Origin: Geobacter sp. UBA2189
GTDB lineage: Bacteria > Desulfobacterota > Desulfuromonadia > Geobacterales > Pseudopelobacteraceae
DNA length: 64,000 bases
Direction: 5' to 3'
Assembly: GCA_002328035.1 (NCBI GenBank)
Contig: DCVL01000046.1
Span: 5,088-69,087 of the forward strand
The position numbers and the translations under genes were made by a program. Below the pieces are notes generated by a model. The model was not told where the DNA came from. It saw nothing but the letters and a program-made list of their open reading frames with translations, and made no database searches. Numbering within the stretch: the stretch's first letter is position 1; the number at the start of each line of letters is the position of its first letter. This document shows, in pieces, positions 26,970 through 34,868 of this stretch.

Positions 26970-28100
26970 ATGGCTTTCTATAGCTCGGAAGATATGAAAG
27001 AAAGGGTCAAACAAATCAGTGTCAAAGAGCAGTCCAACTCAATTAGCTTGCTTATTGAGCATATAACAAATCAATGCAAAGAGATTTATGATGGTTCCAA
27101 ACCGGCAACTCTCGTTTCACTTCAGAACCGGACAGAATCCTCCGGCATAAATTTGTATCTAAGCTGGCTGTTGTCAGGGGGAATGATTAAAGACGGAATA
27201 GAGAGAATAGAAATATTCCCCCTTCAAACCAGAAAAAATTCCATATTGCTACTCTGTTACAATCAAGCAGATCTGAATCAACACTTGGCAAACAAAAATA
27301 TTACAGCCCTGCTTGAAAGAGCCGGATTTAAGAAAGGTGCAACAACAGACGAACTTCTTCAGGAACTGAAACTCCGAATAGAGAGCAACAAGGAGTTTCC
27401 TTATCAAATTGGCCTGTTTATCGGCTATTCATACAATATAATTGATTACTATGACGAGCCTGTTGATTGCCTCACCGCGCATCTTATGCTTGAATGCTCC
27501 GAGGTACTGGCCAAAGTTAAACCAGCTAATCTTATATCAATAGTTAATCGTAAACGTCCCTGCGGCAGAAATCTCTATCAAATCTGGAAGTCTGATAGTG
27601 CAGAAGTGAGGGAAAGATTAAACCATATTGAGTTTCTCGAATTAAAGATCAGTGAAAACTGCATCCTTCTGCTCTGTTACAGCAAGGCAGAGCTGGAACT
27701 GCACATTTCTCATCCTGGAATACGCACACTGTTAAACAAAACAGGTTACAGCAGAGAAGCTTCTCTCGAAGAGCTGCTTGATAACCTTAAACTCCGCATA
27801 CAAAGCTCTGATCACTTTCCACATGAAATCGGCCTTTTTATCGGCTACCCCCCAAAAGATGTCGCTGCTTTTATGGGCTTTATTAATCTTCCCCTTACCT
27901 GTCAAGGGCCCTGGAAGATCTACGGCAACCCACTTGAAAGTCTTAATCTGGCAGAACAATACCGCTGCTGCCGTCAAAAGATGTGCGCCGTTCTTGCTCA
28001 AGGGGACAAAAAGACACTTGAACTGAATCAGCCTAAACATCCATTTTTTTCAAAGAATATTGATATCAAACGTCATAATCATGGAGGTTACATACAATGA
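26970..28100 (+). CDS. DUF3793 protein with two tandem copies of the domain
   Basis: A 376-residue protein. Residues about 20-165 and 170-345 are two copies of the same domain: each has a LECSEVLAKVKPANLIS-like start, an INLYLSWL / RNLYQIW phrase, SILLLCYNQADLNQHL / CILLLCYSKAELELHI, an LLERAGF / LLNKTGY helix, and FPYQIGLFIGYS / FPHEIGLFIGYPP. Only the second copy continues to the CQGPWKIYGN and CCRQKM end typical of DUF3793. DUF3793 proteins often sit near FeoB genes; function is unknown. A GTAATATG start with weak GAGGG site; ATGA overlap to the next gene. Confidence 0.85.
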   Translation: MAFYSSEDMKERVKQISVKEQSNSISLLIEHITNQCKEIYDGSKPATLVSLQNRTESSGINLYLSWLLSGGMIKDGIERIEIFPLQTRKNSILLLCYNQADLNQHLANKNITALLERAGFKKGATTDELLQELKLRIESNKEFPYQIGLFIGYSYNIIDYYDEPVDCLTAHLMLECSEVLAKVKPANLISIVNRKRPCGRNLYQIWKSDSAEVRERLNHIEFLELKISENCILLLCYSKAELELHISHPGIRTLLNKTGYSREASLEELLDNLKLRIQSSDHFPHEIGLFIGYPPKDVAAFMGFINLPLTCQGPWKIYGNPLESLNLAEQYRCCRQKMCAVLAQGDKKTLELNQPKHPFFSKNIDIKRHNHGGYIQ

Positions 28101-28408
28101 GCATTGTGCTTGTCGGAGGAATGGATCGCCTCGGCGAGAAATATCACAAAGAGGCAAAAAAACAGGGAATGAGACTACAGATTTTTAGTCAGGCGGATAA
28201 CAACATGGCTGGGAAAATAAAAGCCGCTGATGCTGTTGTTATCTTCACAAACAAGGTTTCCCACCAGGCAAGGAACGATGCCTTCAATGCGGCAAAAAAA
28301 CAGGGCATTCCAGTATTTATGCATCATGCCTGTGGAGTTTGCACCCTTAGAGAGTGCCTGAACTGCCTGAGTGTAATGGGAGAACTACAAAAAAAGCTTG
28401 CAATTTAA
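28097..28408 (+). CDS. DUF2325 family protein
   Basis: A 103-residue protein of the DUF2325 family. It starts MSIVLVGGMDRLGEKY, a Rossmann-like glycine turn, contains AADAVVIFTNKVSHQA and ends with HHACGVCTLRECLNCL, giving four Cys and two His that could bind a metal. Members often lie next to feoA/feoB or DUF3793 genes, as here. It overlaps the DUF3793 gene by four bases. Role in ferrous-iron handling is inferred from context only. Confidence 0.85.
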   Translation: MSIVLVGGMDRLGEKYHKEAKKQGMRLQIFSQADNNMAGKIKAADAVVIFTNKVSHQARNDAFNAAKKQGIPVFMHHACGVCTLRECLNCLSVMGELQKKLAI

Positions 28409-28429
28409 TAAGACTGAGGTTACTAGATA

Positions 28430-28555
28430 ATGAAAAAGAAAATCATAACCAGCCTTGAGCTTTTCGGGGAATTACATGAAATCATTATTATTCACTCAGG
28501 AGAGGAGTATCGCTTACGCATCACCAGCAACAACAAACTGATCATGACCAAATAA
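28430..28555 (+). CDS. hemP: Hemin uptake protein HemP-like (copy 1)
   Basis: A 41-residue protein starting at ATG 28430, below common length cut-offs. The C-terminal half IIIIHSGEEYRLRITSNNKL..., ending IMTK, is the HemP signature (hydrophobic strand, G-E-Y-x-L, then K-L-I-(L/M)-T-K). HemP proteins are small cytoplasmic proteins found with heme/iron uptake genes; in Burkholderia and Bradyrhizobium they act as positive regulators of the heme receptor. A second copy is at 32832. A GCCAGCC hairpin element follows it at 28586. Confidence 0.82.
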   Translation: MKKKIITSLELFGELHEIIIIHSGEEYRLRITSNNKLIMTK

Positions 28556-28585
28556 TAAATACATCGCCAGCCTATTAATTTAAAA

Positions 28586-28619
28586 GCCAGCCAACGGTGT
28601 TTCCCGCCAAGTAGCCAGC
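28586..28619 (+). repeat. GCCAGCC hairpin element, copy 1
   Basis: GCCAGCC (28586-28592), a short G/C stem region GGTGTTTCCCGCC, then AAGTA and GCCAGC (28614-28619). Lies between hemP and the outer-membrane protein gene. See findings for the family. Confidence 0.45.
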
Positions 28620-28655
28620 AAAAAAACAACGAATAAAAACTACAGGAGACAAATC

Positions 28656-29465
28656 ATGAAAGCGCTGCGCTCTATCACCGTTGCCCTAACCTTTGCACTT
28701 GCAACATCAGGTTCTGCCCTTGCCGGCCCGCCACTCGCAACTGATGATGCAGGTACTGTTGATGTAGGTAAGGTAGAAATTGAACTAAACGGTTCCTACG
28801 GATATAATAAGGAAACTGTTGACGGGGTGACCACCAAGACCAATACCAATGATGCCGAGATAAAAATTACTACCGGCCTGTATAAAAATCTCGGAATATC
28901 GCTCGCCATACCATATATGATAAATGAAAGGGAATATATTGATGGCGAAGAAGGTGGCGTATCCAACGTAGATGGTTTCCAAGATATGACCCTTGAGATT
29001 AAGTATGACTTTCTGGAGCTAGCGGGTATTAACCTCGCCATCAAACCATCAGTTGTAATGCCTACCGGCAAGTACAGTAATGGTCTTTCAGACGGTCGCT
29101 GGCAGTTTGGCGCCACACTGATAGCCACAAAAGAATTTGACGATGGAAAATATGCGCTCCATACAAACTTCGGGTACGGATACAATCACTATCGTACCGA
29201 TGAGATGATGGAATCAACCCGAAGCAATATCTGGTCAGGTTCTATAGCAGGTGAGGCTGAAATTGTTAAAGGGCTTACAGCTGTTGCTGATTTCGGTCTG
29301 CAGACAAACCCTGACAAAGGAAGCAACGACCTTCCTGTGTACGCACTGACCGGGCTTCGTTACGAGATAAATGAACATCTGGATGTTGATGCCGGTATCA
29401 AGTTTGGCCTGACCAAGCCGGAGACCGACGTAACCGCACTGTATGGCCTGGTTCTCAAGTTTTGA
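28656..29465 (+). CDS. Outer-membrane beta-barrel protein, MetA-pathway/transporter family
   Basis: A 269-residue protein with a signal peptide (residues 1-23, ending GSALAG) followed by PPLATDDAGTVDVGKVEIEL, the start typical of the phenol-MetA-degradation / transporter family of outer-membrane barrels. Alternating amphipathic strands run throughout and the last residues are GLVLKF, ending in Phe as outer-membrane proteins do. Ligand unknown; its place between hemP and feoA suggests an iron-related channel, an inference. AGGAG site upstream. Confidence 0.8.
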   Translation: MKALRSITVALTFALATSGSALAGPPLATDDAGTVDVGKVEIELNGSYGYNKETVDGVTTKTNTNDAEIKITTGLYKNLGISLAIPYMINEREYIDGEEGGVSNVDGFQDMTLEIKYDFLELAGINLAIKPSVVMPTGKYSNGLSDGRWQFGATLIATKEFDDGKYALHTNFGYGYNHYRTDEMMESTRSNIWSGSIAGEAEIVKGLTAVADFGLQTNPDKGSNDLPVYALTGLRYEINEHLDVDAGIKFGLTKPETDVTALYGLVLKF

Positions 29466-29479
29466 AAGGAGTTATGATA

Positions 29480-29794
29480 ATGCCATTAGAACTGCTGGCT
29501 CAGGGAGAACGTGGAGAAATAACTGAAATCAGACATTACGGCTCTGGTGGCGGATGTCACTGTCACAACCATGGCGTTGGACAAGGCCTGGGACGTGGAC
29601 GCGGCCTGGGGTGCAAAAGAGTTCCTGGAGATGAACATACTACCAGGGCAGAAGAGATGGGATTAAGGGTCGGCAAACAGGTAGAAGTTCTCAAAAACGA
29701 AGGGAGGCTTCTATTGCTTATGGTTGATGAAACAAGAATTGCTATTGACCGTCGGATGGCACGTGGCATCATGGTAAAAGGAGTAACTATATGA
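29480..29794 (+). CDS. feoA: FeoA-type protein with His/Cys/Gly-rich insert
   Basis: A 104-residue SH3-like FeoA-family protein. The ATG at 29480 is 8 nt after AAGGAG and yields MPLELLAQGERGEI; the frame extends to a TTG at 29462. After ITEIRHYGSG comes an insert GGGCHCHNHGVGQGLGRG with two Cys and two His, rarely seen in FeoA, which could bind iron. The rest (RAEEMGLRVGKQVEVLKNEG and AIDRRMARGIMV) matches the FeoA core. FeoA proteins bind FeoB and support Fe(II) import. ATGA overlap to a second, plain FeoA. Confidence 0.85.
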   Translation: MPLELLAQGERGEITEIRHYGSGGGCHCHNHGVGQGLGRGRGLGCKRVPGDEHTTRAEEMGLRVGKQVEVLKNEGRLLLLMVDETRIAIDRRMARGIMVKGVTI

Positions 29795-30021
29795 ATCTGA
29801 GTAATCTGAAACCTGGTCAGCAGGGAAAAATTCTCAAACTTGAAAGCAGCATCGGCTCGATCCGCCGCCGTTTAATGGATATGGGGATAATACCGGGTGA
29901 GATAATTAAAGTGGAAAAGGTCGCTCCGATGGGAGATCCGATAGAAATAACTGTTAAAAGCTACAATCTCTCGCTACGTAAAAACGAGGCCAAAGGGATA
30001 GAGATAGAGGTATTGCCATGA
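29791..30021 (+). CDS. feoA: Ferrous iron transport protein FeoA
   Basis: A 76-residue SH3-like protein with the FeoA landmarks: LKPGQQGKILKLE, RRRLMDMGIIPGEIIKVEKVAP and NLSLRKNEAKGIEIEV. It probably docks on the cytoplasmic face of FeoB. It overlaps the previous FeoA-type gene and feoB by four bases each (ATGA), so the three are translationally coupled. Confidence 0.95.
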   Translation: MNLSNLKPGQQGKILKLESSIGSIRRRLMDMGIIPGEIIKVEKVAPMGDPIEITVKSYNLSLRKNEAKGIEIEVLP

Positions 30022-32162
30022 GCAGCCAGGAAAAACCGCTTGTTGTCGCTGTTGCCGGAAACCCCAATGCCGGCAAATCCACACTCATCAATGCTATTGC
30101 AGGAAGTCGACTGCATGTTGGAAACTGGCCTGGTGTAACGGTTGAGAAAAAAGAGGCTCTTTTTGATTTCGAAGGGCGCAGTATCCGCATGGTCGATCTG
30201 CCTGGCTGTTACTCTCTCTCGCCCTACACTCAGGAAGAGATTATTACTCGTGATTATCTGGTTACTGAAAAACCGGATCTTATCATCAACGTAGTGGATG
30301 CAACAAACCTTGAACGTAACCTTTATCTGAGCATACAACTGCTTGAGCTTGGCATTCCGATGATAATGGCTCTCAACATCTATGACGAGGCTGAGGCTAA
30401 AGGCTACAAGATCAACATAAAACAGATGGAAGAGACTTTGGGTATCTCGGTTATCCCTACATCTGCCACCAGAAAGACCGGGCTTGAACAACTGTTAAAG
30501 GCAGTTATTGCTGACAAGCTTGTTTCACCCAGAACCCTCAACTACGGTGAGGATATCGAGACTGTTCTCACCGGATTGCGGAATCACATACAGCATGAAC
30601 AGCAAGGGCTACTGGACAGATATCCTGAACGCTGGCTTATCCTGAAACTCCTGGAAGGGGACACTCTGATATTCAAGTCAACCAATATAGCTGTCGGTTC
30701 GTTACCTGCAGAATTGTTCGACCATCTGTTACGCGCACATGGTGATGACATTGAGGGTCTCTTGGCCGATGTACGGTACGGCCTTTCGGCAGGCCTCAGC
30801 AGGGAGGTGCTTGAAAAACCTGAAAAACGTTCAATTGAAATAACCGAACGGATTGACCGGATAGTTCTGAACCGCTATCTGGGGATTCCCGTCTTTGCAG
30901 CAGCGATGTGGCTACTGTTCAAGCTGACCTTTGATCTTTCATCCCCCTTTGGAGACTGGATTGACGGCACATTGAACGGCCCGATCAAGCGATGGTCTAC
31001 AGCTATGCTAAGCGGCATCAATGCGCCAGACTGGACAATCTCACTAGTAAACGACGGAATTATCGCAGGTGTAGGCTCAGTCCTGGTCTTTACGCCGGTA
31101 ATCTTTACCATCATGTTCTTCATCACATTTTTGGAAGGTAGCGGTTACATGGCGCGAGCTGCCTTTGTAATGGATCGTGCCATGCACGTGATTGGCTTAC
31201 ATGGCAAGTCATTTATACCTATGCTACTCGGTTTTGGCTGCAACGTACCCAGCATCTATGCCACTCGCACCCTTGAAAACCAGAAGGACAAAGTCCTGAC
31301 CGCCCTTCTGGTTCCACTCATGTCCTGCGGTGCCAGGCTTCCAGTCTACCTTTTGTTTGTCGGGATATTCTTCCCTGATAATTCCGGCACTGTAGTCTGG
31401 AGCCTCTACATCCTTGGGATGCTGCTGGCCGTTGTAATGGGATTTATCTTCAAAAAGACCCTTTTTAAAGGTGAATCACCTATGTTTATCATGGAGCTTC
31501 CACCATACAGGATGCCCTCATTTACCAGCCTGATGCTGCACACATGGGAAAAGGGGAAGCATTTTCTGGTAAAGGCCGGTACCTACATCTTTGCTTTTTC
31601 AATACTTGTCTGGTTTATGCTTAACCTACCATGGGGCGTTGAGCATAAGCGAGACTCTTACCTAGGCAAGGCAGGAGCGGCGGTTGCCCCAATCTTCCAA
31701 CCACTGGGATTCGGTACTTGGGAGGCATCATCCGCCCTGATTACCGGCGTTATAGCCAAGGAGATCGTTGTAGGCACCATGGGTGAGATCTACGCACCTA
31801 AAAAAGAGATTGAAAAGTCAGAACAACCGACTGTTGGACAGGATATCAAGGAGATTGTAGTTTCATTTGGTGGCGCAGTAAAATCTGCGGTCAGTACACT
31901 GCTTTATCTGCCGCAAAAAGAAGAGGCGGAAGAAGAACAGTCCGGCCTGAAAGAGGCGTTAAAGGCTCAGTTTACGGCTCTCTCCTCCTTCAGTTTTATG
32001 GCTTTTGTCCTGCTCTATATGCCCTGCATAGTGGTTATTGCAGCCATGCGCCAGGAGTTTGGCGGCTGGAAATGGCCAGCAGTGGCCGTTGCCTACTCGA
32101 CTGTACTGGCTTGGGTTGTATCCCTTATAATATATCAAGGGGGCAGACTCTTGGGATTGTGA
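30018..32162 (+). CDS. feoB: Ferrous iron permease FeoB (copy 1)
   Basis: A 714-residue Fe(II) transporter of the inner membrane. The N-terminal G domain has G1 GNPNAGKST (residues 14-22), G3 DLPGCYSLSP and a G4-like LNIYDEAE (most FeoB have NMMD). The GDI-like helices follow, then the membrane part with two Gate motifs: LLGFGCNVPSIYATRTLE and the later GVIAKEIVVGTMGEIY. A charged loop with KKEIEKSEQP lies between the last helices. Coupled to feoA; followed after 8 nt by the Cys-rich FeoB partner. Confidence 0.96.
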   Translation: MSSQEKPLVVAVAGNPNAGKSTLINAIAGSRLHVGNWPGVTVEKKEALFDFEGRSIRMVDLPGCYSLSPYTQEEIITRDYLVTEKPDLIINVVDATNLERNLYLSIQLLELGIPMIMALNIYDEAEAKGYKINIKQMEETLGISVIPTSATRKTGLEQLLKAVIADKLVSPRTLNYGEDIETVLTGLRNHIQHEQQGLLDRYPERWLILKLLEGDTLIFKSTNIAVGSLPAELFDHLLRAHGDDIEGLLADVRYGLSAGLSREVLEKPEKRSIEITERIDRIVLNRYLGIPVFAAAMWLLFKLTFDLSSPFGDWIDGTLNGPIKRWSTAMLSGINAPDWTISLVNDGIIAGVGSVLVFTPVIFTIMFFITFLEGSGYMARAAFVMDRAMHVIGLHGKSFIPMLLGFGCNVPSIYATRTLENQKDKVLTALLVPLMSCGARLPVYLLFVGIFFPDNSGTVVWSLYILGMLLAVVMGFIFKKTLFKGESPMFIMELPPYRMPSFTSLMLHTWEKGKHFLVKAGTYIFAFSILVWFMLNLPWGVEHKRDSYLGKAGAAVAPIFQPLGFGTWEASSALITGVIAKEIVVGTMGEIYAPKKEIEKSEQPTVGQDIKEIVVSFGGAVKSAVSTLLYLPQKEEAEEEQSGLKEALKAQFTALSSFSFMAFVLLYMPCIVVIAAMRQEFGGWKWPAVAVAYSTVLAWVVSLIIYQGGRLLGL

Positions 32163-32170
32163 GAAATACT

Positions 32171-32293
32171 ATGACAACAATTGACATTTTATTAATGTTT
32201 GCCATTGCTGGAGCAGCCCTGTGGATCCTCTACCGCTCGCTCTGGAAAAAAAGAGGGTGCAGCGGTAATTGCGGAAGAAGTTGTAACCGGTAA
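32171..32293 (+). CDS. FeoB-associated Cys-rich membrane protein
   Basis: A 40-residue protein starting at ATG 32171: one membrane helix (IDILLMFAIAGAALWILY), then KKRGCSGNCGRSCNR with three Cys. This is the layout of the FeoB-associated Cys-rich membrane protein family, thought to help FeoB-mediated Fe(II) transport in place of FeoC. A degenerate copy of the C-terminal tail occurs 22 kb away at 54319-54354. Confidence 0.85.
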   Translation: MTTIDILLMFAIAGAALWILYRSLWKKRGCSGNCGRSCNR

Positions 32294-32308
32294 AAAATCA
32301 AATAACCA

Positions 32309-32337
32309 GCCAGCCACGCCAACGCACGGCAAGCCAG
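32309..32337 (+). repeat. GCCAGCC hairpin element, copy 2
   Basis: GCCAGCC (32309-32315), then ACGCCAACGCACGGC with a GCC/GGC stem, then AAGCCAG (32331-32337). Placed 15 nt after the FeoB partner gene and running into a terminator hairpin. Confidence 0.45.
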
Positions 32338-32378
32338 AATAGATCCCTTTTAGGGGCGTTTTGGCTGTGCTGCTTTTT
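32329..32378 (+). terminator. Terminator after first feo operon
   Basis: GC-AAGCCA-GAA (from 32329) pairs with TTTTGGCT-GTGC (to 32370); tail TGCTTTTTAT. A second copy of this hairpin, with clear similarity, is at 54397-54444. Confidence 0.65.
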
Positions 32379-32718
32379 ATTCTAAATATCAGGGAGCAAT
32401 GAAGCATCATCACCATCAACAGCTACATACCTGGACGGAACCGTGTTCGGAATGATCGGCTGACTAAAGGACTCACTGACATCGCCCTGCTTTATGATTG
32501 TCTGACCGGTGTGTTGTACGGCCGCAACCTGAGCAACGAAACCTTGCGGCTTGTTAACCAGAACTTTGCCATTGCCACCTCCACCAACATCATCAGCATG
32601 CTGGCGGGTTCATTTGTACTGATTGAGCCGGTTGCCAACCGTCCATATGCTGCATATCATCCATACCCTGGGTATAGTACGACTGCTGGATTATCACTCT
32701 AAAGAGTCGTCATAACAG
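32379..32718. other. Gene-free stretch with possible gene remnants
   Basis: About 340 bp with no complete gene. The minus strand keeps an 70-codon frame (no good start, preceded by TGA) that includes GQTIIKQGDVSESFSQPIIP and ends DDASLLPDI, and the plus strand keeps a 63-codon frame at 32511-32702 with a possible extension upstream. Neither has a ribosome site. This may be a decayed gene. The base composition shifts toward the GC-richer style of the 33-54 kb region from here on. Confidence 0.35.
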
Positions 32719-32799
32719 TTTGGTATCAACAGTGCTTATCGACTGCGGGTTGTCTCCTCCTTCTGCGTAATCGTGTCAGGCCACGCTGTTGATACCAAA
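32719..32799 (+). repeat. 81-nt leader bounded by a perfect 14-bp inverted repeat
   Basis: TTTGGTATCAACAG (32719-32732) and CTGTTGATACCAAA (32786-32799) are perfect complements, with a 53-nt interior that contains CTCCTCC. The element ends 33 nt before the second hemP start, just ahead of its ACAGGAG ribosome site. It would form a long hairpin in the hemP2 leader; it could be a regulatory RNA, a non-autonomous element or a small RNA. Confidence 0.6.
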
Positions 32800-32831
32800 T
32801 ATCAAAATCATCGTGACAGGAGATTTTTTTT

Positions 32832-33020
32832 ATGCTACAAGAACAAAAAATGAAATCTGTAAAATCATCTGCATTACAGTTTGACAGACTTGCTTCCTTA
32901 TCAAAAACAGTGTCAAGCAGTAATCTTTTAGGAAATAGCAAGATGATAATTATCAAACATTCCGGCGAAGAATACCGGCTTAGTATTACCAATAAGGACA
33001 AGCTGATCCTTACCAAATAA
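32832..33020 (+). CDS. hemP: Hemin uptake protein HemP-like (copy 2)
   Basis: A 62-residue protein with a GACAGGAG ribosome site. The N-terminal 37 residues are basic and variable; the C-terminal part MIIIKHSGEEYRLSITNKDK followed by LILTK is the HemP domain and is very close to copy 1 at 28430 (HSGEEYRL-IT shared). It precedes tonB and so marks the start of the TonB-linked uptake block. Whether it regulates the receptors downstream, as HemP does in Burkholderia, is inference. Confidence 0.85.
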   Translation: MLQEQKMKSVKSSALQFDRLASLSKTVSSSNLLGNSKMIIIKHSGEEYRLSITNKDKLILTK

Positions 33021-33037
33021 ACAACGCAGTCTGTCAA

Positions 33038-33085
33038 GCCAGCCATTCCTGCCCCTATCCTTCATACAGGGACACAAAGCCAGCC
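33038..33085 (+). repeat. GCCAGCC hairpin element, copy 3
   Basis: GCCAGCC (33038-33044), a CCTG...CAGG hairpin, ACACAAA, then GCCAGCC (33079-33085). Lies 18 nt after hemP2 and before tonB. Confidence 0.5.
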
Positions 33086-33153
33086 AATCTGATCTTATCT
33101 GCTGATTTTTTGAGCAATTTTTTTAACTTCAATATGTTACTGGATGTATTGCT

Positions 33154-33858
33154 ATGAACCGTTACCTGTATCCATATGGGATTTCCATTGGACTTCATGC
33201 CTTCGTCTTTATGGTGGTAGCACTGATCGCAAATCGTCAGCATCTGACTCCGCCGATATTGATAGACTTTACCGTTTCTTCGGCTCACGCATTGGTAGAG
33301 CAGCAGACAGCGACACCGGCTAAACCCAAGCCGAAATCTGCGCCTAGGCCCCAGCCTCTTGCCAACACGCCTCCATTGCCGCAACCGGCGCCTGTTGCGC
33401 AAGTGCATGAAGAAAACTTACAGAACATCTCTGAGGTTGCGGTTGCCAAAACAACACGGGAGGCGTCGGCACATCCCGTCTCTTCAGCCCCACCCTCCAG
33501 CAGACCTGCTGAAGGCGTAAAATCTGCTGCAAACAACCAGTCATCAGGTGCCAGTGAGAAAGTGGATGAACAGGCTCGTGCCAAATACGTTAAAGAACAG
33601 TTCAGCTATATCCGCGACAAAATAGCCTCCCATGTGCGCTATCCGCGACATGCCCGCCGGATGGGCTGGAGCGGTGCAGTACAGGTATCATTCATCATTG
33701 AAGAACATGGCGGGGTAACTGAAGTCCGGATCGTACGGGGTTCACAGGTTGGCATGCTTGACGATGAAGCACTCGACTCGGTTAAACGCAGCGCCCCCTT
33801 CCCCCGTCCGCCGGTGCGGGCACGCATCATCATTCCGGTTGAATTTGTATTGGGCTGA
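33154..33858 (+). CDS. tonB: Energy transducer TonB
   Basis: A 234-residue periplasm-spanning protein: one N-terminal membrane helix (about 8-26), a proline-rich stretch (about 50-80, PAKPKPKSAPRPQPLANTPP), a Ser/Ala linker and the C-terminal TonB domain (150-234) with YPRHARRMGWSGAVQVSFII and DDEALDSVKRSAPFPRPP. It couples the proton-motive force, harvested by ExbB-ExbD encoded 1 kb downstream, to outer-membrane receptors, of which two are encoded at 46.4 and 48.7 kb. Confidence 0.93.
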   Translation: MNRYLYPYGISIGLHAFVFMVVALIANRQHLTPPILIDFTVSSAHALVEQQTATPAKPKPKSAPRPQPLANTPPLPQPAPVAQVHEENLQNISEVAVAKTTREASAHPVSSAPPSSRPAEGVKSAANNQSSGASEKVDEQARAKYVKEQFSYIRDKIASHVRYPRHARRMGWSGAVQVSFIIEEHGGVTEVRIVRGSQVGMLDDEALDSVKRSAPFPRPPVRARIIIPVEFVLG

Positions 33859-33881
33859 TATCCAACATAAAGGTGAATTGT

Positions 33882-33953
33882 ATGCAGAAAAAACAACCGT
33901 GTGCTTCGGCAACCGAATTTGATCATTAGTTTGGTCAGACTGCTCAAAACCCG
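33882..33953 (+). other. Amber-interrupted N-terminus of the CDF exporter gene
   Basis: ATG at 33882 has a good AAGGTG site and opens 15 codons (MQKKQPCASATEFDH) ending at TAG 33927-33929. The same frame continues without further stops through FGQTAQNP into the CDF gene. His-x-FGQ just before the first helix is the usual N-terminal pattern of DmeF-type CDF proteins, so the TAG looks like a nonsense mutation or a read-through/recoding point. Confidence 0.5.
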
Positions 33954-34823
33954 ATGGAACGCCATATGATCGTCATTACGCTGGTCACAGCAGTTGTCAT
34001 GGTGCTTGAGATTGTTGCCGGTAAACTTACCGGTTCCATGGCTGTCTACAGTGATGGTATCCATATGGGTACCCACGTGCTGGCGCTGGGACTGGCAGCG
34101 GTAGCATATATCTTTTCCCGTAAGCAGGCCAACAACAGAAACTACAGTTTTGGCAGTGGCAAATCAGGTGTTTTGGCAGGTTTTACCAGCGCCATTATTC
34201 TGGGAATATCGGCCTGCATGTTATTGTTCGATGCCATTGAACGTCTGATAAATCCCAAGCCGATCGCATATATTGAGGCACTGCTCGTAGCCCTATTGGG
34301 TCTGGCGGTAAACGGCGCTTCTGCCGCCGCACTTCATTTGGGCGCTCATCACCAACATCAACACAACGGTGACAGCCCTTGTGAGCATCACCGCGACCAC
34401 AACTACAGGGCGGCCTTCATACATGTAATTACTGATGCAATTACGTCTGTTGGAGCAATCATCGCACTTTTTGCTGCATGGAAATGGGGCTGGAGCTGGC
34501 TTGATCCCTCAATTGCATTGATAGCATCCGCGTTGATTGCCGTCTGGGCCAGAAGTCTCATGCGTGACACCGGCAATATCCTACTGGATCGGGAAGCGCC
34601 ACAAGCTGCACGTGAAAAGATTATCAACGCCCTTGAGTCAGATGGCGACACCCAGGTGATAGACCTGCATGTCTGGTCCGTGGGATCAGGCGTCTACACC
34701 TTGGTTGCCGCTGTTGTTACCCATTTTGAGCGCAAACCAGATGAGTACAAAGAACTGCTGCCTGAGGGAATTAACATTTACCACCCTATTATAGAGGTAC
34801 GGCACTGCCGCAGTTGTGCCTGA
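33954..34823 (+). CDS. CDF family divalent metal exporter, DmeF-like
   Basis: A 289-residue cation diffusion facilitator. It begins MERHMIVITLVTAVVMVLEI; six membrane helices are visible, with metal-site residues in helix 2 (SDGIHMGTH) and helix 5 (HVITDAITSVGA), and a His-rich loop HLGAHHQHQHNGD between helices 4 and 5. Helix 2 with HxxxH and the Asp pattern resembles the DmeF type, which exports Co(II)/Ni(II). The C-terminal cytoplasmic domain (LDREAPQAAREKIIN..., DLHVWSVGSG) is complete. The ATG at 33954 is a restart: the original start seems to be the amber-interrupted one at 33882. No clear ribosome site precedes 33954. Confidence 0.85.
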   Translation: MERHMIVITLVTAVVMVLEIVAGKLTGSMAVYSDGIHMGTHVLALGLAAVAYIFSRKQANNRNYSFGSGKSGVLAGFTSAIILGISACMLLFDAIERLINPKPIAYIEALLVALLGLAVNGASAAALHLGAHHQHQHNGDSPCEHHRDHNYRAAFIHVITDAITSVGAIIALFAAWKWGWSWLDPSIALIASALIAVWARSLMRDTGNILLDREAPQAAREKIINALESDGDTQVIDLHVWSVGSGVYTLVAAVVTHFERKPDEYKELLPEGINIYHPIIEVRHCRSCA

Positions 34824-34868
34824 TACCCGCACAGACAAGAATACAAAGTACAAAGGAGCAATAAAAAC

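Noticed and set aside
32511..32702. 63-codon frame after the first feo operon
   Set aside because: No ribosome site and no family pattern; the opposite strand reads equally well. Treated as a gene remnant area.
32719..32799. Integron attC site
   Set aside because: Ends do not fit the RYYYAAC/GTTRRRY core and no integrase gene or cassette array is present.
33927..33929. TAG as a pyrrolysine codon
   Set aside because: No supporting pyl genes in the window and position is outside a catalytic site; a nonsense mutation with restart is simpler.
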